A stretch of 64,000 nt of DNA from Pontibacterium granulatum (GTDB lineage: Bacteria > Pseudomonadota > Gammaproteobacteria > Pseudomonadales > Balneatricaceae), in contig NZ_JASBRH010000001.1 of the NCBI RefSeq assembly GCF_029961155.1, positions 124,001-188,000 of the forward strand. Direction: 5' to 3'. The translations under genes were made by a program, and so were the position numbers. Positions 29,498 through 39,133 of this stretch are shown in pieces. Each line of letters opens with the position of its first letter. Position 1 is the first letter of the stretch. Below the pieces are notes generated by a model. It was given only the letters and a program-made list of their open reading frames with translations, was not told where the DNA came from and ran no database searches.

Positions 29498-30163
29498 TTA
29501 TTCTACGTCGGTCTTGGGTGGTTCAACGCCGAGACGCTGCGCTGCAATCACCGCCTGGGTACGGCTGTGAACGCCCAGCTTACGCAGGATTGCGGTCACA
29601 TGCGCTTTAATTGTCGCTTCGGAGACATTCAACTCGTAGGCAATCTGCTTGTTAAGCAGACCTTCGGTCAGCATGGTCAGAACACGGAACTGCTGAGGCG
29701 TTAAAGCAGCCAGCGCAGCGGCAAACTTCTGATCCTCTTCGCTCACGTCACCCAGATTGTCAGCAACCTCCTGCGGCAACCACTCTTCACCTTCGAGTAC
29801 AGCTTTAATTGCGTCGGAGATGGTTTCCAGCGGTGCGGACTTAGGAATAAAGCCTGACGCACCGTAATCGATCGCACGTTTCATCACATGCGGCTCTTCG
29901 CTACCGGACACCACAACAACCGGAATCCCCGGGTTTTGACCACGCAGGAATACCAAGCCGGAGAAACCATTGGTACCTGGCATGTGGATATCCAACAACA
30001 CCAGATCTGCATCAGGATTCTGATCTACTGCTTCCTGCACTGCCGCCAGAGAGTCGGCCTCTACAGTTGCAACACCCGGCACCGCCTGTGCCACTGCCTG
30101 CTTCAGCGCTGCACGAAACAGCGGATGATCGTCAGCAATAATAATTTTTTGTGCGAGCTGCAT
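29498..30163 (-). CDS. LuxR/NarL-type response regulator (CrbR/ErdR-like)
   Basis: 221 residues. The receiver domain has an acidic pocket (IIADDHP) and phospho-acceptor D58 in LVLLDIHMPGTNG. The C-terminal LuxR-type helix-turn-helix is LTPQQFRVLTMLTEGLLNKQ and NVSEATIKAHVTAILRKLGV. It converges with the SSS hybrid kinase and lies next to acs. In Vibrio and Pseudomonas, CrbR/ErdR activates acs and acetate transport genes, so that role is likely. The paired AGACATTGGTCT boxes upstream of acs are candidate sites. Confidence 0.88.
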   Translation of the reverse strand: MQLAQKIIIADDHPLFRAALKQAVAQAVPGVATVEADSLAAVQEAVDQNPDADLVLLDIHMPGTNGFSGLVFLRGQNPGIPVVVVSGSEEPHVMKRAIDYGASGFIPKSAPLETISDAIKAVLEGEEWLPQEVADNLGDVSEEDQKFAAALAALTPQQFRVLTMLTEGLLNKQIAYELNVSEATIKAHVTAILRKLGVHSRTQAVIAAQRLGVEPPKTDVE

Positions 30164-30250
30164 GCGTTCACTACCCCCCTCTCACACCAGTTAAGGTGCA
30201 AGTTCCTGTACTGCAACCTAATCCTGGCTCAATCATACCACCGATAATAC

Positions 30251-30282
30251 AAAAACTCCCACCAGGCAAAACCCGGCGGGAG
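30251..30282 (-). terminator. Intrinsic terminator downstream of acs and repeat copy B
   Basis: On the minus strand CTCCCGCCGGG pairs with CCTGGTGGGAG (11 bp plus a wobble closing pair, short T-rich loop), followed by TTTTTG. It lies beyond repeat copy B, so acs transcripts would carry the repeat in their 3' untranslated region before terminating. Confidence 0.82.
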
Positions 30283-30287
30283 CATTA

Positions 30288-30551
30288 GGAAGGTGCGAAC
30301 AAGTCCTGTTAGCACTCTGGCTTTCGGGAAGGTTCACAATCAAGGAAGCACTTTGCAGTAAGGTTGTAACCTTGCAAAAAGTGCTGACACCGAGTGTGGA
30401 TCTTCCCGAAAGCCCCGCAGGGCAAGCCCTTAAGCCCGCATCTGCGGTGTTGCAGTTTTTGTTAAGGACTTGGCCATTAACGGCAAACTGCACCTTGCAT
30501 CTACAGACTTAAGGGCTTGCAGAGCACAAACAGGACTTATTCGTACCTTCC
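30288..30551. repeat. Inverted-terminus palindromic repeat, copy B (264 bp)
   Basis: Same family as the element at 25264-25432: left end GGAAGGTGCGAACAAGTCC, right end the complement of GGAAGGTACGAATAAGTCC. The outer palindrome is CTTTCGGGAAG (30321-30331) against CTTCCCGAAAG (30402-30412); the inner stem is AGCACTTTGCA (30347-30357) against TGCAaaAAGTGCT (30373-30385). Relative to copy A, one stem pair has changed from G-C to A-T on both sides. It has an extra 95-110 bp module with a perfect 12-bp inverted repeat CAAGCCCTTAAG / CTTAAGGGCTTG. It lies in the acs-regulator intergenic gap, which otherwise holds only the acs terminator. Confidence 0.85.
30423..30519. repeat. Extra palindromic arm inside repeat copy B
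   Basis: A perfect 12-bp inverted repeat, CAAGCCCTTAAG (30423-30434) and CTTAAGGGCTTG (30508-30519), encloses a further nested pair (TGCAGTTT / AAACTGCA) and GTTAA/TTAAC. This module is absent from copy A, which suggests the family is modular or that copy A is a deletion derivative. Confidence 0.7.
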
Positions 30552-30580
30552 TTTATCAGGCTAGCAGAACTTGCCGGATA

Positions 30581-32533
30581 TTACTTACGGTTCATGCGGT
30601 TTTCGATCAGATCGTCAACCACGGATGGATCTGCCAGAGTGGAGGTATCACCCAGAGAACCAAAGTCATCCTCAGCGATCTTGCGCAGGATTCGGCGCAT
30701 GATCTTACCGGACCGGGTCTTCGGCATGCCTGGCGCAAACTGAATCAGGTCTGGCGATGCGATTGGACCGATCTCGCTGCGTACCCAAGTGCGCAGCTCT
30801 TTCAGCAGCTCATCGGACTGCTCGTAGCCAGCCTGCAGGGTCACGTACACATAGATACCCTGACCTTTCACATCGTGTGGATAACCAACTACTGCCGACT
30901 CAGCCACTGCTGGATGAGCAACCAGTGCAGATTCAATCTCCGCCGTACCCATGCGGTGACCGGATACGTTGATTACGTCGTCGACACGACCAGTGATCCA
31001 GTAGTATCCATCTTCGTCACGACGCGCGCCGTCACCGGTGGTGTACACACCTTTGTAAGTAGAGAAGTAAGTCTGGATAAAGCGCTCGTGGTCACCCCAG
31101 ATTGAACGGCTCTGACCCGGCCAGGAGTCTTTCAGGACCAGGTTACCGTCGGTCGCACCTTCCAGTTCGTTACCTTCCGCATCCAGCAGCGCTGGCTGTA
31201 CACCGAAAAACGGACGGGTTGCAGAACCTGGCTTGGCATCCGTTGCACCAGGCAAAGGCAGGATCATCATGCCGCCTGTTTCTGTCTGCCACCAGGTATC
31301 AACGATCGGGCAGCGCCCCTGGCCAACTACGCGGTGGTACCATTCCCATGCTTCCGGGTTGATCGGCTCACCGACAGAACCCAGGATACGCAGAGAGGAC
31401 AGATCAGAATCTCCCAGAACATCTTCGCCCTGCTGCATCAGCGCGCGGATTGCAGTTGGCGCAGTGTAGAACTGGTTAACTTTGTGTTTTTCAATTACGC
31501 GACCGAAGCGGCTGTTGTCCGGGTAGCTTGGTACACCTTCGAACATCAGGGAGGTCGCACCGTTTGCCAGCGGACCGTATACGATGTAGCTGTGGCCGGT
31601 TACCCAACCTACGTCCGCAGTACACCAGTAGATGTCACCGTCTTTATAGTCGAACGCGTATTCGTGGGTCATGGATGCATACACCATGTAACCACCGGTG
31701 GTGTGCTTCAGGCCTTTTGGCGCGCCAGTAGAACCGGAGGTGTACAGGATAAACATCGGTGCTTCTGCTTCCATCTCTTCAGGAGCACACTCAGCAGAAG
31801 CTTCAGCAACGATATCTTCGTACCAGACGTCAACGTCGCTGTTCCATTCAACTTCGTCTTCTACACGCTTAACAACAATTACGCTGTCTACACATGCTTT
31901 CGCAGCTTCGTGAGTCAGCGCCTTGTCTACGTTCGCTTTCAGCGGTACAGACTTACCTGCACGCAGCGAGTAGTTGGAGGTGACAACAACCTTAGACTTC
32001 GCGCCTTCGATACGCGCGGCCAGTGCTTCAGGAGAGAAACCACCAAATACGATAGAGTGAACTGCACCGATACGGGTACATGCCAGCATCGCCACAGCTG
32101 CTTCAGGGATCATCGGCATGTAAAGCGTAACCACATCACCCTTTTCAACGCCCTGTGCTTTCAACGCATTGGCAAACTTACATACGCGCTCGTACAGGTC
32201 TCGGTAAGTGATATTTTCAGATTCGCTTGGGTCATCACCTTCCCAGATGATTGCAACTTGGTCACCACGGGTTTCCAGATGACGGTCCAGACAGTTGTAG
32301 GACGCATTCAACGTACCGTCTTCGTACCAGCGAATATCAACGTTGTGCGGGTCAAAAGAGGTGTTTTTAACCTTGGTGTACGGTTTGAACCAATCCAGTC
32401 GCTTACCCGCTTCGCCCCAGAATGCATCCGGGTCGTTGATGGATTGCTCGTACATCGCCAAATATTTTTCGTTGTTGATGTGAGCTTCCGCAGCCAGTTC
32501 AGGAGAAACTGGATATACCTTTTCTTCACTCAT
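30581..32533 (-). CDS. acs: Acetyl-CoA synthetase
   Basis: Activates acetate to acetyl-CoA via acetyl-AMP, allowing growth on acetate and overflow scavenging. 650 residues, the family length. Motifs: the AMP-binding signature [29 protein letters not shown] and [19 protein letters not shown]. The regulatory, acetylatable lysine is in [18 protein letters not shown] 340-base upstream region carries paired operator-like boxes, and the CrbS/R-like system is encoded next door. Together with the symporter it forms an acetate uptake and activation module. Confidence 0.98.
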   Translation of the reverse strand: MSEEKVYPVSPELAAEAHINNEKYLAMYEQSINDPDAFWGEAGKRLDWFKPYTKVKNTSFDPHNVDIRWYEDGTLNASYNCLDRHLETRGDQVAIIWEGDDPSESENITYRDLYERVCKFANALKAQGVEKGDVVTLYMPMIPEAAVAMLACTRIGAVHSIVFGGFSPEALAARIEGAKSKVVVTSNYSLRAGKSVPLKANVDKALTHEAAKACVDSVIVVKRVEDEVEWNSDVDVWYEDIVAEASAECAPEEMEAEAPMFILYTSGSTGAPKGLKHTTGGYMVYASMTHEYAFDYKDGDIYWCTADVGWVTGHSYIVYGPLANGATSLMFEGVPSYPDNSRFGRVIEKHKVNQFYTAPTAIRALMQQGEDVLGDSDLSSLRILGSVGEPINPEAWEWYHRVVGQGRCPIVDTWWQTETGGMMILPLPGATDAKPGSATRPFFGVQPALLDAEGNELEGATDGNLVLKDSWPGQSRSIWGDHERFIQTYFSTYKGVYTTGDGARRDEDGYYWITGRVDDVINVSGHRMGTAEIESALVAHPAVAESAVVGYPHDVKGQGIYVYVTLQAGYEQSDELLKELRTWVRSEIGPIASPDLIQFAPGMPKTRSGKIMRRILRKIAEDDFGSLGDTSTLADPSVVDDLIENRMNRK

Positions 32534-32588
32534 CGTGATGCCCTTAGCTGTATATTGTTTTAATTCTTGGAATCCGTTCGCCCTGATT

Positions 32589-32613
32589 GGACCTGATCAA
32601 AACTGTCAGGTCC
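32589..32613. repeat. Perfect inverted repeat in the acs leader
   Basis: GGACCTGA and TCAGGTCC (8-bp arms, 9-base spacer) lie about 55 bases upstream of the acs start and inside the predicted 5' leader. No T-tract follows, so it is either a protein-binding palindrome or a leader hairpin rather than a terminator. Confidence 0.55.
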
Positions 32614-32661
32614 TTATACTTCTTATTGGGAGGCGTTTCGTGTGTCCGTTAACTGGTAAGT

Positions 32662-32727
32662 TTTATACCCGCCCGGCACTCAACGTCTGAATTAGACATT
32701 GGTCTATCCGACCTAAGACATTGGTCT
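32662..32727 (-). promoter_or_regulatory. acs: acs promoter region with paired operator-like boxes
   Basis: Two identical 12-base boxes AGACATTGGTCT (32694-32705 and 32716-32727) sit 22 bp apart, two helical turns, so a dimer or two dimers would bind the same face. On the minus strand a -10-like TATAAA (32662-32667) lies downstream with no good -35. This puts the boxes near -45 and -67 of the predicted start, the usual place for an activator. The likely ligand is the LuxR-type regulator encoded nearby. No gene is visible elsewhere in 32534-32872. Confidence 0.6.
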
Positions 32728-32872
32728 TGGGTGGATTTTTACACTGCTGTTTCCCTCTGGTGCAAGGTCTGCGAACAGCGCTGATCATGCAACGAAAAGA
32801 CGGCTTAAACGATATATCTGACAATTTTAACGGGTGCATCTAAAGGCAACACTATCGCACCGATATTCACGC

Positions 32873-34249
32873 CTATTTTCGCAACAAGGCTTCCAGATCC
32901 AGACCAGCCTCTCTCATCTTCGCCAGTTTGTAACGTAATGTACGTGGACTAATCCCCAGATTCTCAGCAGCGGTTTTACGACTGCCGCCGGTGGCTTTCA
33001 ATGCATCGATAATCAGCTGGAACTCATGCTGCTGCATCCCTGTCTCCAGCTGACTGGCGTCTTCGGCCTCGACGGCGGGAGCCACCGGATCGATCTGATC
33101 ACAAAGATCCGTCGCCATGGTATCTGGGTTGAGCAACAGGTCTGCTGCACTGATCGCCGTTCCCGCCTGCATGATCAGGGCGCGCTGTACAACGTTATCC
33201 AATTCACGCACATTACCCGGCCAACCGTGCTGACTCAGCGCGTCTTTGGCATCCGGGCTAAACAGCGCGGGCGGTCGATTCATTTTAGAACAGTATTTCG
33301 CCAACAAACGTTCAGCCAGCGGCACAATGTCAGCGCGGCGTTCACGCAACGGTTTCCACTGCAATGGAAATACATTGAGGCGGTAATACAGGTCTTCGCG
33401 GAACTTACCGTCGGCGACGTAGGTTTCCAGCTTGCGGTTACTGGTTGCGAGGACACGCACATCCAACTTGATCAGCTTACGGCTACCCAGGCGCTCCACC
33501 TCCTGCTCCTGCAGCACACGCAGCAGTTTCGCCTGCAATCCCTGATCCATCTCGCTGATCTCATCCAGCAATAGGGTGCCACCATTGGCCTGCTCAAACT
33601 TGCCCGGTGTTGCCGCATAGGCGCCGGTGAATGCCCCTTTTTCATAACCGAACAGCGTGGCCTCCAACATGTTTTCCGGAATTGCAGCACAGTTGATTGC
33701 CACGAACGGTGCACTGAGACGCGAGGAGTGCCGGTGGATGTATTGCGCCAGTACCTCTTTACCAGTACCGGACTCACCGGTGATCATCACGGTCGAGTCG
33801 CTAGCAGCCACACGGCGTGCCAACTGGAACAGCTGCTTACTGCTGGTTTCTTCGGCCACCGGCTCCTCAGCCTCGTCTGCACGGAGTGCACCTTGTGCAT
33901 AACGGCGCACCGCTTCAACCAGCGCCTGCGCCTCAAAAGGCTTCATCAGATAATCCACAGCCCCGGCACGGATCGCATCCACCGCTTTATGCACCTGACC
34001 AAACGCGGTAATCAGCATAACGGGCAATCCCGGTTGCTGTTGTTTAATGCGCTCCAGCAGCTCATGACCGTCAATCCCTGGCATGTTGACGTCGGTCACG
34101 ACCATCTCGACATGGGTATCGGCCAGCAGCTTGAGCGCGGCCTCGCCACTCTCGGCAGCGACATAGTCAAAACCTGCCAGCTCCAGCGTGTCGCACAGCG
34201 CTTCGCGCAACGCATTGTCATCTTCAACGATCAGAATTCGAGCCGTCAT
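32873..34249 (-). CDS. fleR: Sigma-54-dependent flagellar response regulator FleR (FlrC)
   Basis: Activates middle flagellar genes (hook and basal body) with sigma-54. 458 residues. The receiver domain has phospho-acceptor D53 in VVTDVNMPG. The AAA+ domain has Walker [11 protein letters not shown] and the sigma-54-contacting GAFTGA loop. The C-terminal Fis-type helix-turn-helix is around AAENLGISPRTLRYKLAKMR. It follows fleS by about 35 bases. The candidate sigma-54 promoters before flgB and flgF are probable targets. Confidence 0.96.
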   Translation of the reverse strand: MTARILIVEDDNALREALCDTLELAGFDYVAAESGEAALKLLADTHVEMVVTDVNMPGIDGHELLERIKQQQPGLPVMLITAFGQVHKAVDAIRAGAVDYLMKPFEAQALVEAVRRYAQGALRADEAEEPVAEETSSKQLFQLARRVAASDSTVMITGESGTGKEVLAQYIHRHSSRLSAPFVAINCAAIPENMLEATLFGYEKGAFTGAYAATPGKFEQANGGTLLLDEISEMDQGLQAKLLRVLQEQEVERLGSRKLIKLDVRVLATSNRKLETYVADGKFREDLYYRLNVFPLQWKPLRERRADIVPLAERLLAKYCSKMNRPPALFSPDAKDALSQHGWPGNVRELDNVVQRALIMQAGTAISAADLLLNPDTMATDLCDQIDPVAPAVEAEDASQLETGMQQHEFQLIIDALKATGGSRKTAAENLGISPRTLRYKLAKMREAGLDLEALLRK

Positions 34250-34284
34250 ACCTTTTCCGTACTACCTAAAAAACACGTGGTGGA

Positions 34285-35376
34285 TTAATTCGCCGTTCTG
34301 ATCGGCATACTGATGGATGCGGTTGTGCCCCTGCCCAGCTCAGACTGCAGTTCAAACCGGCCGTGGTGCGCCATTGCAACAACCTGAGCGACGGCCAGAC
34401 CAAGACCGGTGCCATGCGATTTGGTGGTGTAAAACGGCTCCATCGCCCGCTGCAGAGTCGCCGGGTCCATTCCCGGCCCCTGATCCTGCACCCGAATACA
34501 AAGATCATTCGCTACCCGGTCCAGCGTCAGTACCAACTCAGCACCTTCGCCACAGGCCTGCAGCGCGTTATCCACAAGGTTGACCAGCGCGCCTAGCAGC
34601 GCGTCTTTATTGCACTGAATCTGCACCCCCGCCGCGTTGTTGGTGCAATCGCAATCCGCATCAAAGGAGGTCAGCGGCACATCAAGTTGATCTTCAATCT
34701 CACTGAGTAGCTGCTCAGCGCTCAGTTGGTCGTCCAGACGTGTTTCAGCGCGTGCAAACACCAGCATGTCACGCACCTGCTTTTCCAGATGCGTGAGCCG
34801 GGACTTCACTTTAGCTGTGAATTTTGAGCGCTGCTCAAGCGACAGGTCTGTGCGTGACAAATGGTCCGTGTAAAGCAACGCCGCAGAAAGCGGTGTACGA
34901 ATCTGATGCGCAAGCGAGGCCATCATCCGCCCCATCTCGGACAAGCGCTGATAATGGGACAGGCGTTCCTGCAGAAGGCGGGTTTCGGTCATATTGCTCA
35001 GCAGGACCAGTTGCCCAGGCTCTTTGTCCATCGCCCTTGTCGCCAGACTGACACGACGTCCATCTTTCAGGGAAACTTCATGGCCGTCGTCACTGCGAGG
35101 AGCGAAACTACGCTGGATCACTGCCAGCCAGCTTTCGCCTTTCAGCGGCGAACCCAGCAGTTCCAGTGCCGCAGGGTTGCAATCAGAGATCACACCGTCA
35201 CCACCGATCTGGATCACACCTGCGGGCAGCAGATCCAGCAACTGCCTCATTTTTGACGCCAGACGATTAGACTCGTCCGACTCGGCCTGCTGTTCAGCAG
35301 CTAACTGTGCCTTGAGTCGACACACTTCCTGCTCAAGCTCAGCCACTCGCGCCTGTGACGCGGCTAACTTATCCAT
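34285..35376 (-). CDS. fleS: Flagellar sensor histidine kinase FleS (FlrB)
   Basis: Cytosolic kinase for FleR. 363 residues. An N-terminal coiled coil (about 1-40) precedes a PAS domain (LDLLPAGVIQIGGDGVISDC). The HisKA motif has its phospho-acceptor in SLAHQIRTPLSAALLYTDHL (about residue 157). The HATPase boxes are NLVDNALQA, VQDQGPGMD and KSHGTGLGLAV. No transmembrane segment is seen, as for its homologues. It begins 6 bases after fleQ. Confidence 0.96.
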   Translation of the reverse strand: MDKLAASQARVAELEQEVCRLKAQLAAEQQAESDESNRLASKMRQLLDLLPAGVIQIGGDGVISDCNPAALELLGSPLKGESWLAVIQRSFAPRSDDGHEVSLKDGRRVSLATRAMDKEPGQLVLLSNMTETRLLQERLSHYQRLSEMGRMMASLAHQIRTPLSAALLYTDHLSRTDLSLEQRSKFTAKVKSRLTHLEKQVRDMLVFARAETRLDDQLSAEQLLSEIEDQLDVPLTSFDADCDCTNNAAGVQIQCNKDALLGALVNLVDNALQACGEGAELVLTLDRVANDLCIRVQDQGPGMDPATLQRAMEPFYTTKSHGTGLGLAVAQVVAMAHHGRFELQSELGRGTTASISMPIRTAN

Positions 35377-35382
35377 TACTTA

Positions 35383-36822
35383 TTACTTCCGTTGCATACC
35401 GTACTTGCGCATTTTTTCCACCAGCGTCGTACGGCGTACCTGTAACTTGTCAGCGGCTCTGGCGACAACCCCTTCACAACTGGAAAGCGCCTGATCAATC
35501 AAAGCGCGTTCCTGCTGCTCAAGATACTCTTTTAAATTGATGCCACTCTCGGGCAACACACACCCATCTGAGCTGGCCACCACGGCCTGTACCGGAGGTG
35601 ATCCGAAGTCCACAGCAGCCTGCGCATCCGCCTGATAACGCGCCGGATCGGGTTCTTCGATATGCTGAAATTTAGCCGGCAGTTCGGATACACCCACCAC
35701 GCCATCGGGGTACATAATCACCAGCCGTTCGACCAGATTGGAGAGCTCCCGCACATTGCCCGGCCATGGGTGCAGCTGCAACGATTTAATGGCGCTGGTA
35801 TGGAAAATGACCTTTCCCAGACCTTGCTCGTCTGTACGGCGCACCATCTCCTCGAGCAGGACAGGAATATCTTCGATACGCTCCCGTAGCGGCGTCATTT
35901 CGATAGGGAAAACATTCAGGCGAAAATAGAGGTCCTCCCGAAACTCGTTAGATTCGATCATCGCCTCAAGGTTCTTATGGGTCGCAGCAATGATGCGCAC
36001 ATCGGCATCCAATGTTTTCGTGCCGCCGACACGTTCGTACTTGCGCTCCTGAATCACGCGCAGGATTTTCACCTGCATATTGAGTGGCATATCACCAATC
36101 TCATCCAGAAACAGCGTGCCCCCCTGCGCAAGCTCAAAACGTCCTGGACGACTACTTACAGCGCCGGTAAATGCCCCTTTTTCGTGCCCGAACAGTTCAC
36201 TTTCAAGCAACTCCGCCGGGATCGCGCCACAATTAATAGGCACAAACGGCCCATTCCGACGAGCAGAGTGATCATGTAGATCCCTTGCGACAACCTCTTT
36301 ACCGGTCCCCGACTCGCCGGTAATCAGGACGCTGACATCCCGCATGGCAACTTTGTTGATCATAGCGCGTACTTGAACCACGGCGTTGGATATACCGAGC
36401 ACACTGCTATCTTTAAGGTTTGTGTTGTGTGGCACAGTATACTGCTGGCAGTACACCTGCGCTTTGTGAAGAAGGTTGGTCAATTCCCCGTGGCTAAACT
36501 CAGGGGATAACTCACCAATGATCATCTTTTTGTGCTCTTTCGGCAGAGCCCCCACCTCATCCCTTGATAGTCCACAGAGCACAACCGGAAGCCCTGCGTT
36601 ATCCTCCGCCAGCTGCACCAACATTCGATCAACCGCGATCGGCGTCTGGCACTTACCGAGGATCAGCAGGGGAAAATCAATATTCTTCAGTTGACCTGAA
36701 CTCTGCAGCCACTGAGGATAGTCAAACATTCTCAGGGGAAGCTTCAGAAAGCTCACACAGGTCGGCAGGTAGTTATCCCCACCGTCATCAACAAAGACCA
36801 GATTGAACGTTGTTGGCGTCAT
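35383..36822 (-). CDS. fleQ: Master flagellar regulator FleQ (FlrA)
   Basis: Sigma-54 enhancer-binding protein at the top of the flagellar cascade and, in known relatives, a c-di-GMP-responsive switch. 479 residues. The receiver-like N-terminal domain lacks an evident phospho-acceptor pocket. The AAA+ domain has Walker [18 protein letters not shown] and the GAFTGA loop. The C-terminal helix-turn-helix is in [20 protein letters not shown]. It heads fleQ-fleS-fleR and is divergent from the glycosylation operon. Upstream 36823-37058 holds its own promoter region and a FliA-type promoter facing the other way. Confidence 0.96.
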   Translation of the reverse strand: MTPTTFNLVFVDDGGDNYLPTCVSFLKLPLRMFDYPQWLQSSGQLKNIDFPLLILGKCQTPIAVDRMLVQLAEDNAGLPVVLCGLSRDEVGALPKEHKKMIIGELSPEFSHGELTNLLHKAQVYCQQYTVPHNTNLKDSSVLGISNAVVQVRAMINKVAMRDVSVLITGESGTGKEVVARDLHDHSARRNGPFVPINCGAIPAELLESELFGHEKGAFTGAVSSRPGRFELAQGGTLFLDEIGDMPLNMQVKILRVIQERKYERVGGTKTLDADVRIIAATHKNLEAMIESNEFREDLYFRLNVFPIEMTPLRERIEDIPVLLEEMVRRTDEQGLGKVIFHTSAIKSLQLHPWPGNVRELSNLVERLVIMYPDGVVGVSELPAKFQHIEEPDPARYQADAQAAVDFGSPPVQAVVASSDGCVLPESGINLKEYLEQQERALIDQALSSCEGVVARAADKLQVRRTTLVEKMRKYGMQRK

Positions 36823-36905
36823 CTCAGAACAAAAGCGTCAAAAAAACCATTGAAGGAAGTATTTCAGGAACGGGAAGAATGTCAACTTTTTGGCGCACTT
36901 ATCGA

Positions 36906-36932
36906 TAAAGGCTTTCCCATTTCCGCCGATAT
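36906..36932 (+). promoter_or_regulatory. Sigma-28 (FliA)-type promoter of the glycosylation operon
   Basis: TAAA (36906-36909), 15 bases, then GCCGATAT (36925-36932) matches the FliA consensus TAAA-N15-GCCGATAA in all but the last base. It faces the maf-type gene that starts at 37059 and would give a leader of about 120 bases. Co-expression with flagellin would make sense for a flagellin-modifying operon. Confidence 0.65.
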
Positions 36933-37058
36933 CCCTAGTATCGATAGAGAAGCGTCTCGGATAACTGTGTTAGCATCCCGAGACATGTGAGCATGAGCGA
37001 GACCAACAAATGTGCAAGGTCTCGTGGCTTTGGATTTACCTATTCATCAGGTTAAATA

Positions 37059-39128
37059 ATGAATATTGACGAAAAAACCTTTCAAGTCCTCGCTCAACAA
37101 TTACAGCAGCAAATACAATCGCTGTTTATGAAGAACATCCGTTTTTTTCAATCCAAAGCACCAGAATTAGCAAACCGCTTCCAGAAGCATAACGCACAGA
37201 AGATCAGACTCCACCTCACGACGGATGGATATCTGAATCTGGTCAATAGCACGCTGAATAACAAGCCGGTTTACGCATACGATCCACAGCAGTTTTGCCA
37301 AGATTATGTTGATCAGTTTGCCAAAACGCCTCGCACCTATAAGATCAACTTCAAAGCAAAGAACATTCTGGACGAAGAAAACGTCACTTATGTTTCCATT
37401 GCCAACCGTTGTCACGCCTTGTTAGGCAAATTACCAGACCGCCTAAAAGCGCTACCCCTGGAAGACACAACCAACACAATGATCCTTAACGGGATCGGCA
37501 TGGGATACCTGATTCCGCAGCTACTTGACGTCACGGACATTCGGAATCTGATCATCCTTGAACCACACGATGATATTTTTCATGCGTCTTTGCATATTCT
37601 GGACTGGGAACAGGTATTTGCTCACTTTGAACAACCAGACCACTCTATCAAGCTGATCGTAGGGCAAACACCTCGCAACAGCATGGATGAGCTGCGCAAG
37701 CACTTCTACCGCATCGGCCCGCACCACCTGATCAATGCTTACCATATAGAACATCTCAGCAGTAAAGAGATGCAAGATATCATATCCCGTTTCATCGAAA
37801 GCGCCCGATTGGATTTCCTACCCAATGGCTATTTCGATGACGAACAGGTTAGTCTTGCTCATACAGTGCATAACTGGCGCTCACAAATACCTCCATTAAG
37901 AGAGTACTCCCCCCTCAACAATAAATACCTCGATACACCGGTATTCCTCGTTGGCAACGGTCCATCTCTGGATGAGGCCAAGGAGGTATTGATCGAGAAT
38001 CAGGACAAAGCAATTATTGTTTCCTGCGGTACAACGCTTGGCTCATTGAAAAAGATGGGCATTAAACCTGACATACACATTGAAATGGAGCGCACGCGCC
38101 CGGTCGTCGAGTGGATTTCGGCAGCAACCGATGAGGAATACCGTAAGGGCATATTGCTTTTGGCACTGAATACGGTTCATCCTCAGGTATTCGACATGTT
38201 CGATATCCGCGGCATGGGAATGAAAGCAAATGACCTCGGGACTCACTTCTTCAGTCGCTATATTGCCGAGGGAAATAGCGCGATCAATCTGGCATTCTGC
38301 AACCCCACCGTAGGCAACGCCGGTATGGCTTTCAGCGTTGCGCTGGGCTTTAAAAACATCTACATGTTTGGCCTTGATCTGGGCTTCAGCTCTGGAGAGC
38401 AACACCACTCCCAGCTCAGCACCCATTACAATATGGATGAAAAACACCAAAAAGGCCTTCATCTATATTCCGCTAAAGACGATGGCAACAGCATTGCACC
38501 CGGTAATTTCGGTGGTTCTGTCGTCACCACGCACGTTTACCTTGCAGCGAAAGGTTCATTTGAACGACAGATCCGGGCAATCCCTAATCTCAACTGCCAC
38601 AATTCCAGCAACGGTATTTGGATCGAAGGCGCAACACCGACCCCTCTGGAAGAGATCAATCTGGATCAGGTCATAAAAGACAAAAACGGGCTGATTAAGG
38701 CGCTCTACCAACAGCACTTTTACACAGACGGCATTAGACCGATGGAAAACAATGCGACAGTCTGCGCAATGTTCAAGCCGCTAACCAAAGCCCTTAACGC
38801 CATGAAGGCACTGCTGCAAACGCCCCAGTCGAACTGGGACCAAGCACAGCTATCCATCAACACATTGCACAAGCTTTTGCTTTCACTTGGGCTTAATAAT
38901 GACTCCCAATACTGTTACACCTTGATCAAAGGCAGCATCTACGGCTTTAACATTTTCCTGCAACGCGCTCTGTATTATGGAAACAACAAAACGGAAGCAT
39001 TGGGATATTACAACAACGTGCGAGAACTGTTTCTTGAGTTCGTAACACTCTGCCAAGATAAGGCTGATAACGAACTGCTCACCCTGGATGCCAAAACCCG
39101 CAACCTGGATCAAAAAGTAAAAAGGTAA
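37059..39128 (+). CDS. Motility accessory factor Maf-type glycosyltransferase (DUF115)
   Basis: 689 residues, resembling Maf proteins that transfer nonulosonic acids (pseudaminic or legionaminic type) onto flagellin Ser/Thr. The central DUF115 domain contains [20 protein letters not shown] and [20 protein letters not shown], followed by [14 protein letters not shown]- and C-terminal helical regions complete the family length. It is immediately followed (5 bases) by a cytidylyltransferase and then a NeuB-type synthase, the activated-sugar supply genes. Sugar identity cannot be read from the sequence. Confidence 0.9.
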   Translation: MNIDEKTFQVLAQQLQQQIQSLFMKNIRFFQSKAPELANRFQKHNAQKIRLHLTTDGYLNLVNSTLNNKPVYAYDPQQFCQDYVDQFAKTPRTYKINFKAKNILDEENVTYVSIANRCHALLGKLPDRLKALPLEDTTNTMILNGIGMGYLIPQLLDVTDIRNLIILEPHDDIFHASLHILDWEQVFAHFEQPDHSIKLIVGQTPRNSMDELRKHFYRIGPHHLINAYHIEHLSSKEMQDIISRFIESARLDFLPNGYFDDEQVSLAHTVHNWRSQIPPLREYSPLNNKYLDTPVFLVGNGPSLDEAKEVLIENQDKAIIVSCGTTLGSLKKMGIKPDIHIEMERTRPVVEWISAATDEEYRKGILLLALNTVHPQVFDMFDIRGMGMKANDLGTHFFSRYIAEGNSAINLAFCNPTVGNAGMAFSVALGFKNIYMFGLDLGFSSGEQHHSQLSTHYNMDEKHQKGLHLYSAKDDGNSIAPGNFGGSVVTTHVYLAAKGSFERQIRAIPNLNCHNSSNGIWIEGATPTPLEEINLDQVIKDKNGLIKALYQQHFYTDGIRPMENNATVCAMFKPLTKALNAMKALLQTPQSNWDQAQLSINTLHKLLLSLGLNNDSQYCYTLIKGSIYGFNIFLQRALYYGNNKTEALGYYNNVRELFLEFVTLCQDKADNELLTLDAKTRNLDQKVKR

Positions 39129-39133
39129 GAGAT

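Noticed and set aside
31334-32563. Open frame of about 410 codons antisense to acs
   Set aside because: Shadow of the acs codon pattern; no ribosome-binding site, no recognisable domain.
35383-35420. Possible sigma-54 promoter of fleSR inside the fleQ 3' end
   Set aside because: GG-N10-GC spacing is present (TGGTGGAAAAAATGCG), but both the -24 and -12 blocks are poor and the bases encode conserved FleQ residues.
36830-36900. FleQ-box-like GTCAA segments upstream of fleQ
   Set aside because: Half-sites are present but no convincing symmetrical site; too degenerate to call.
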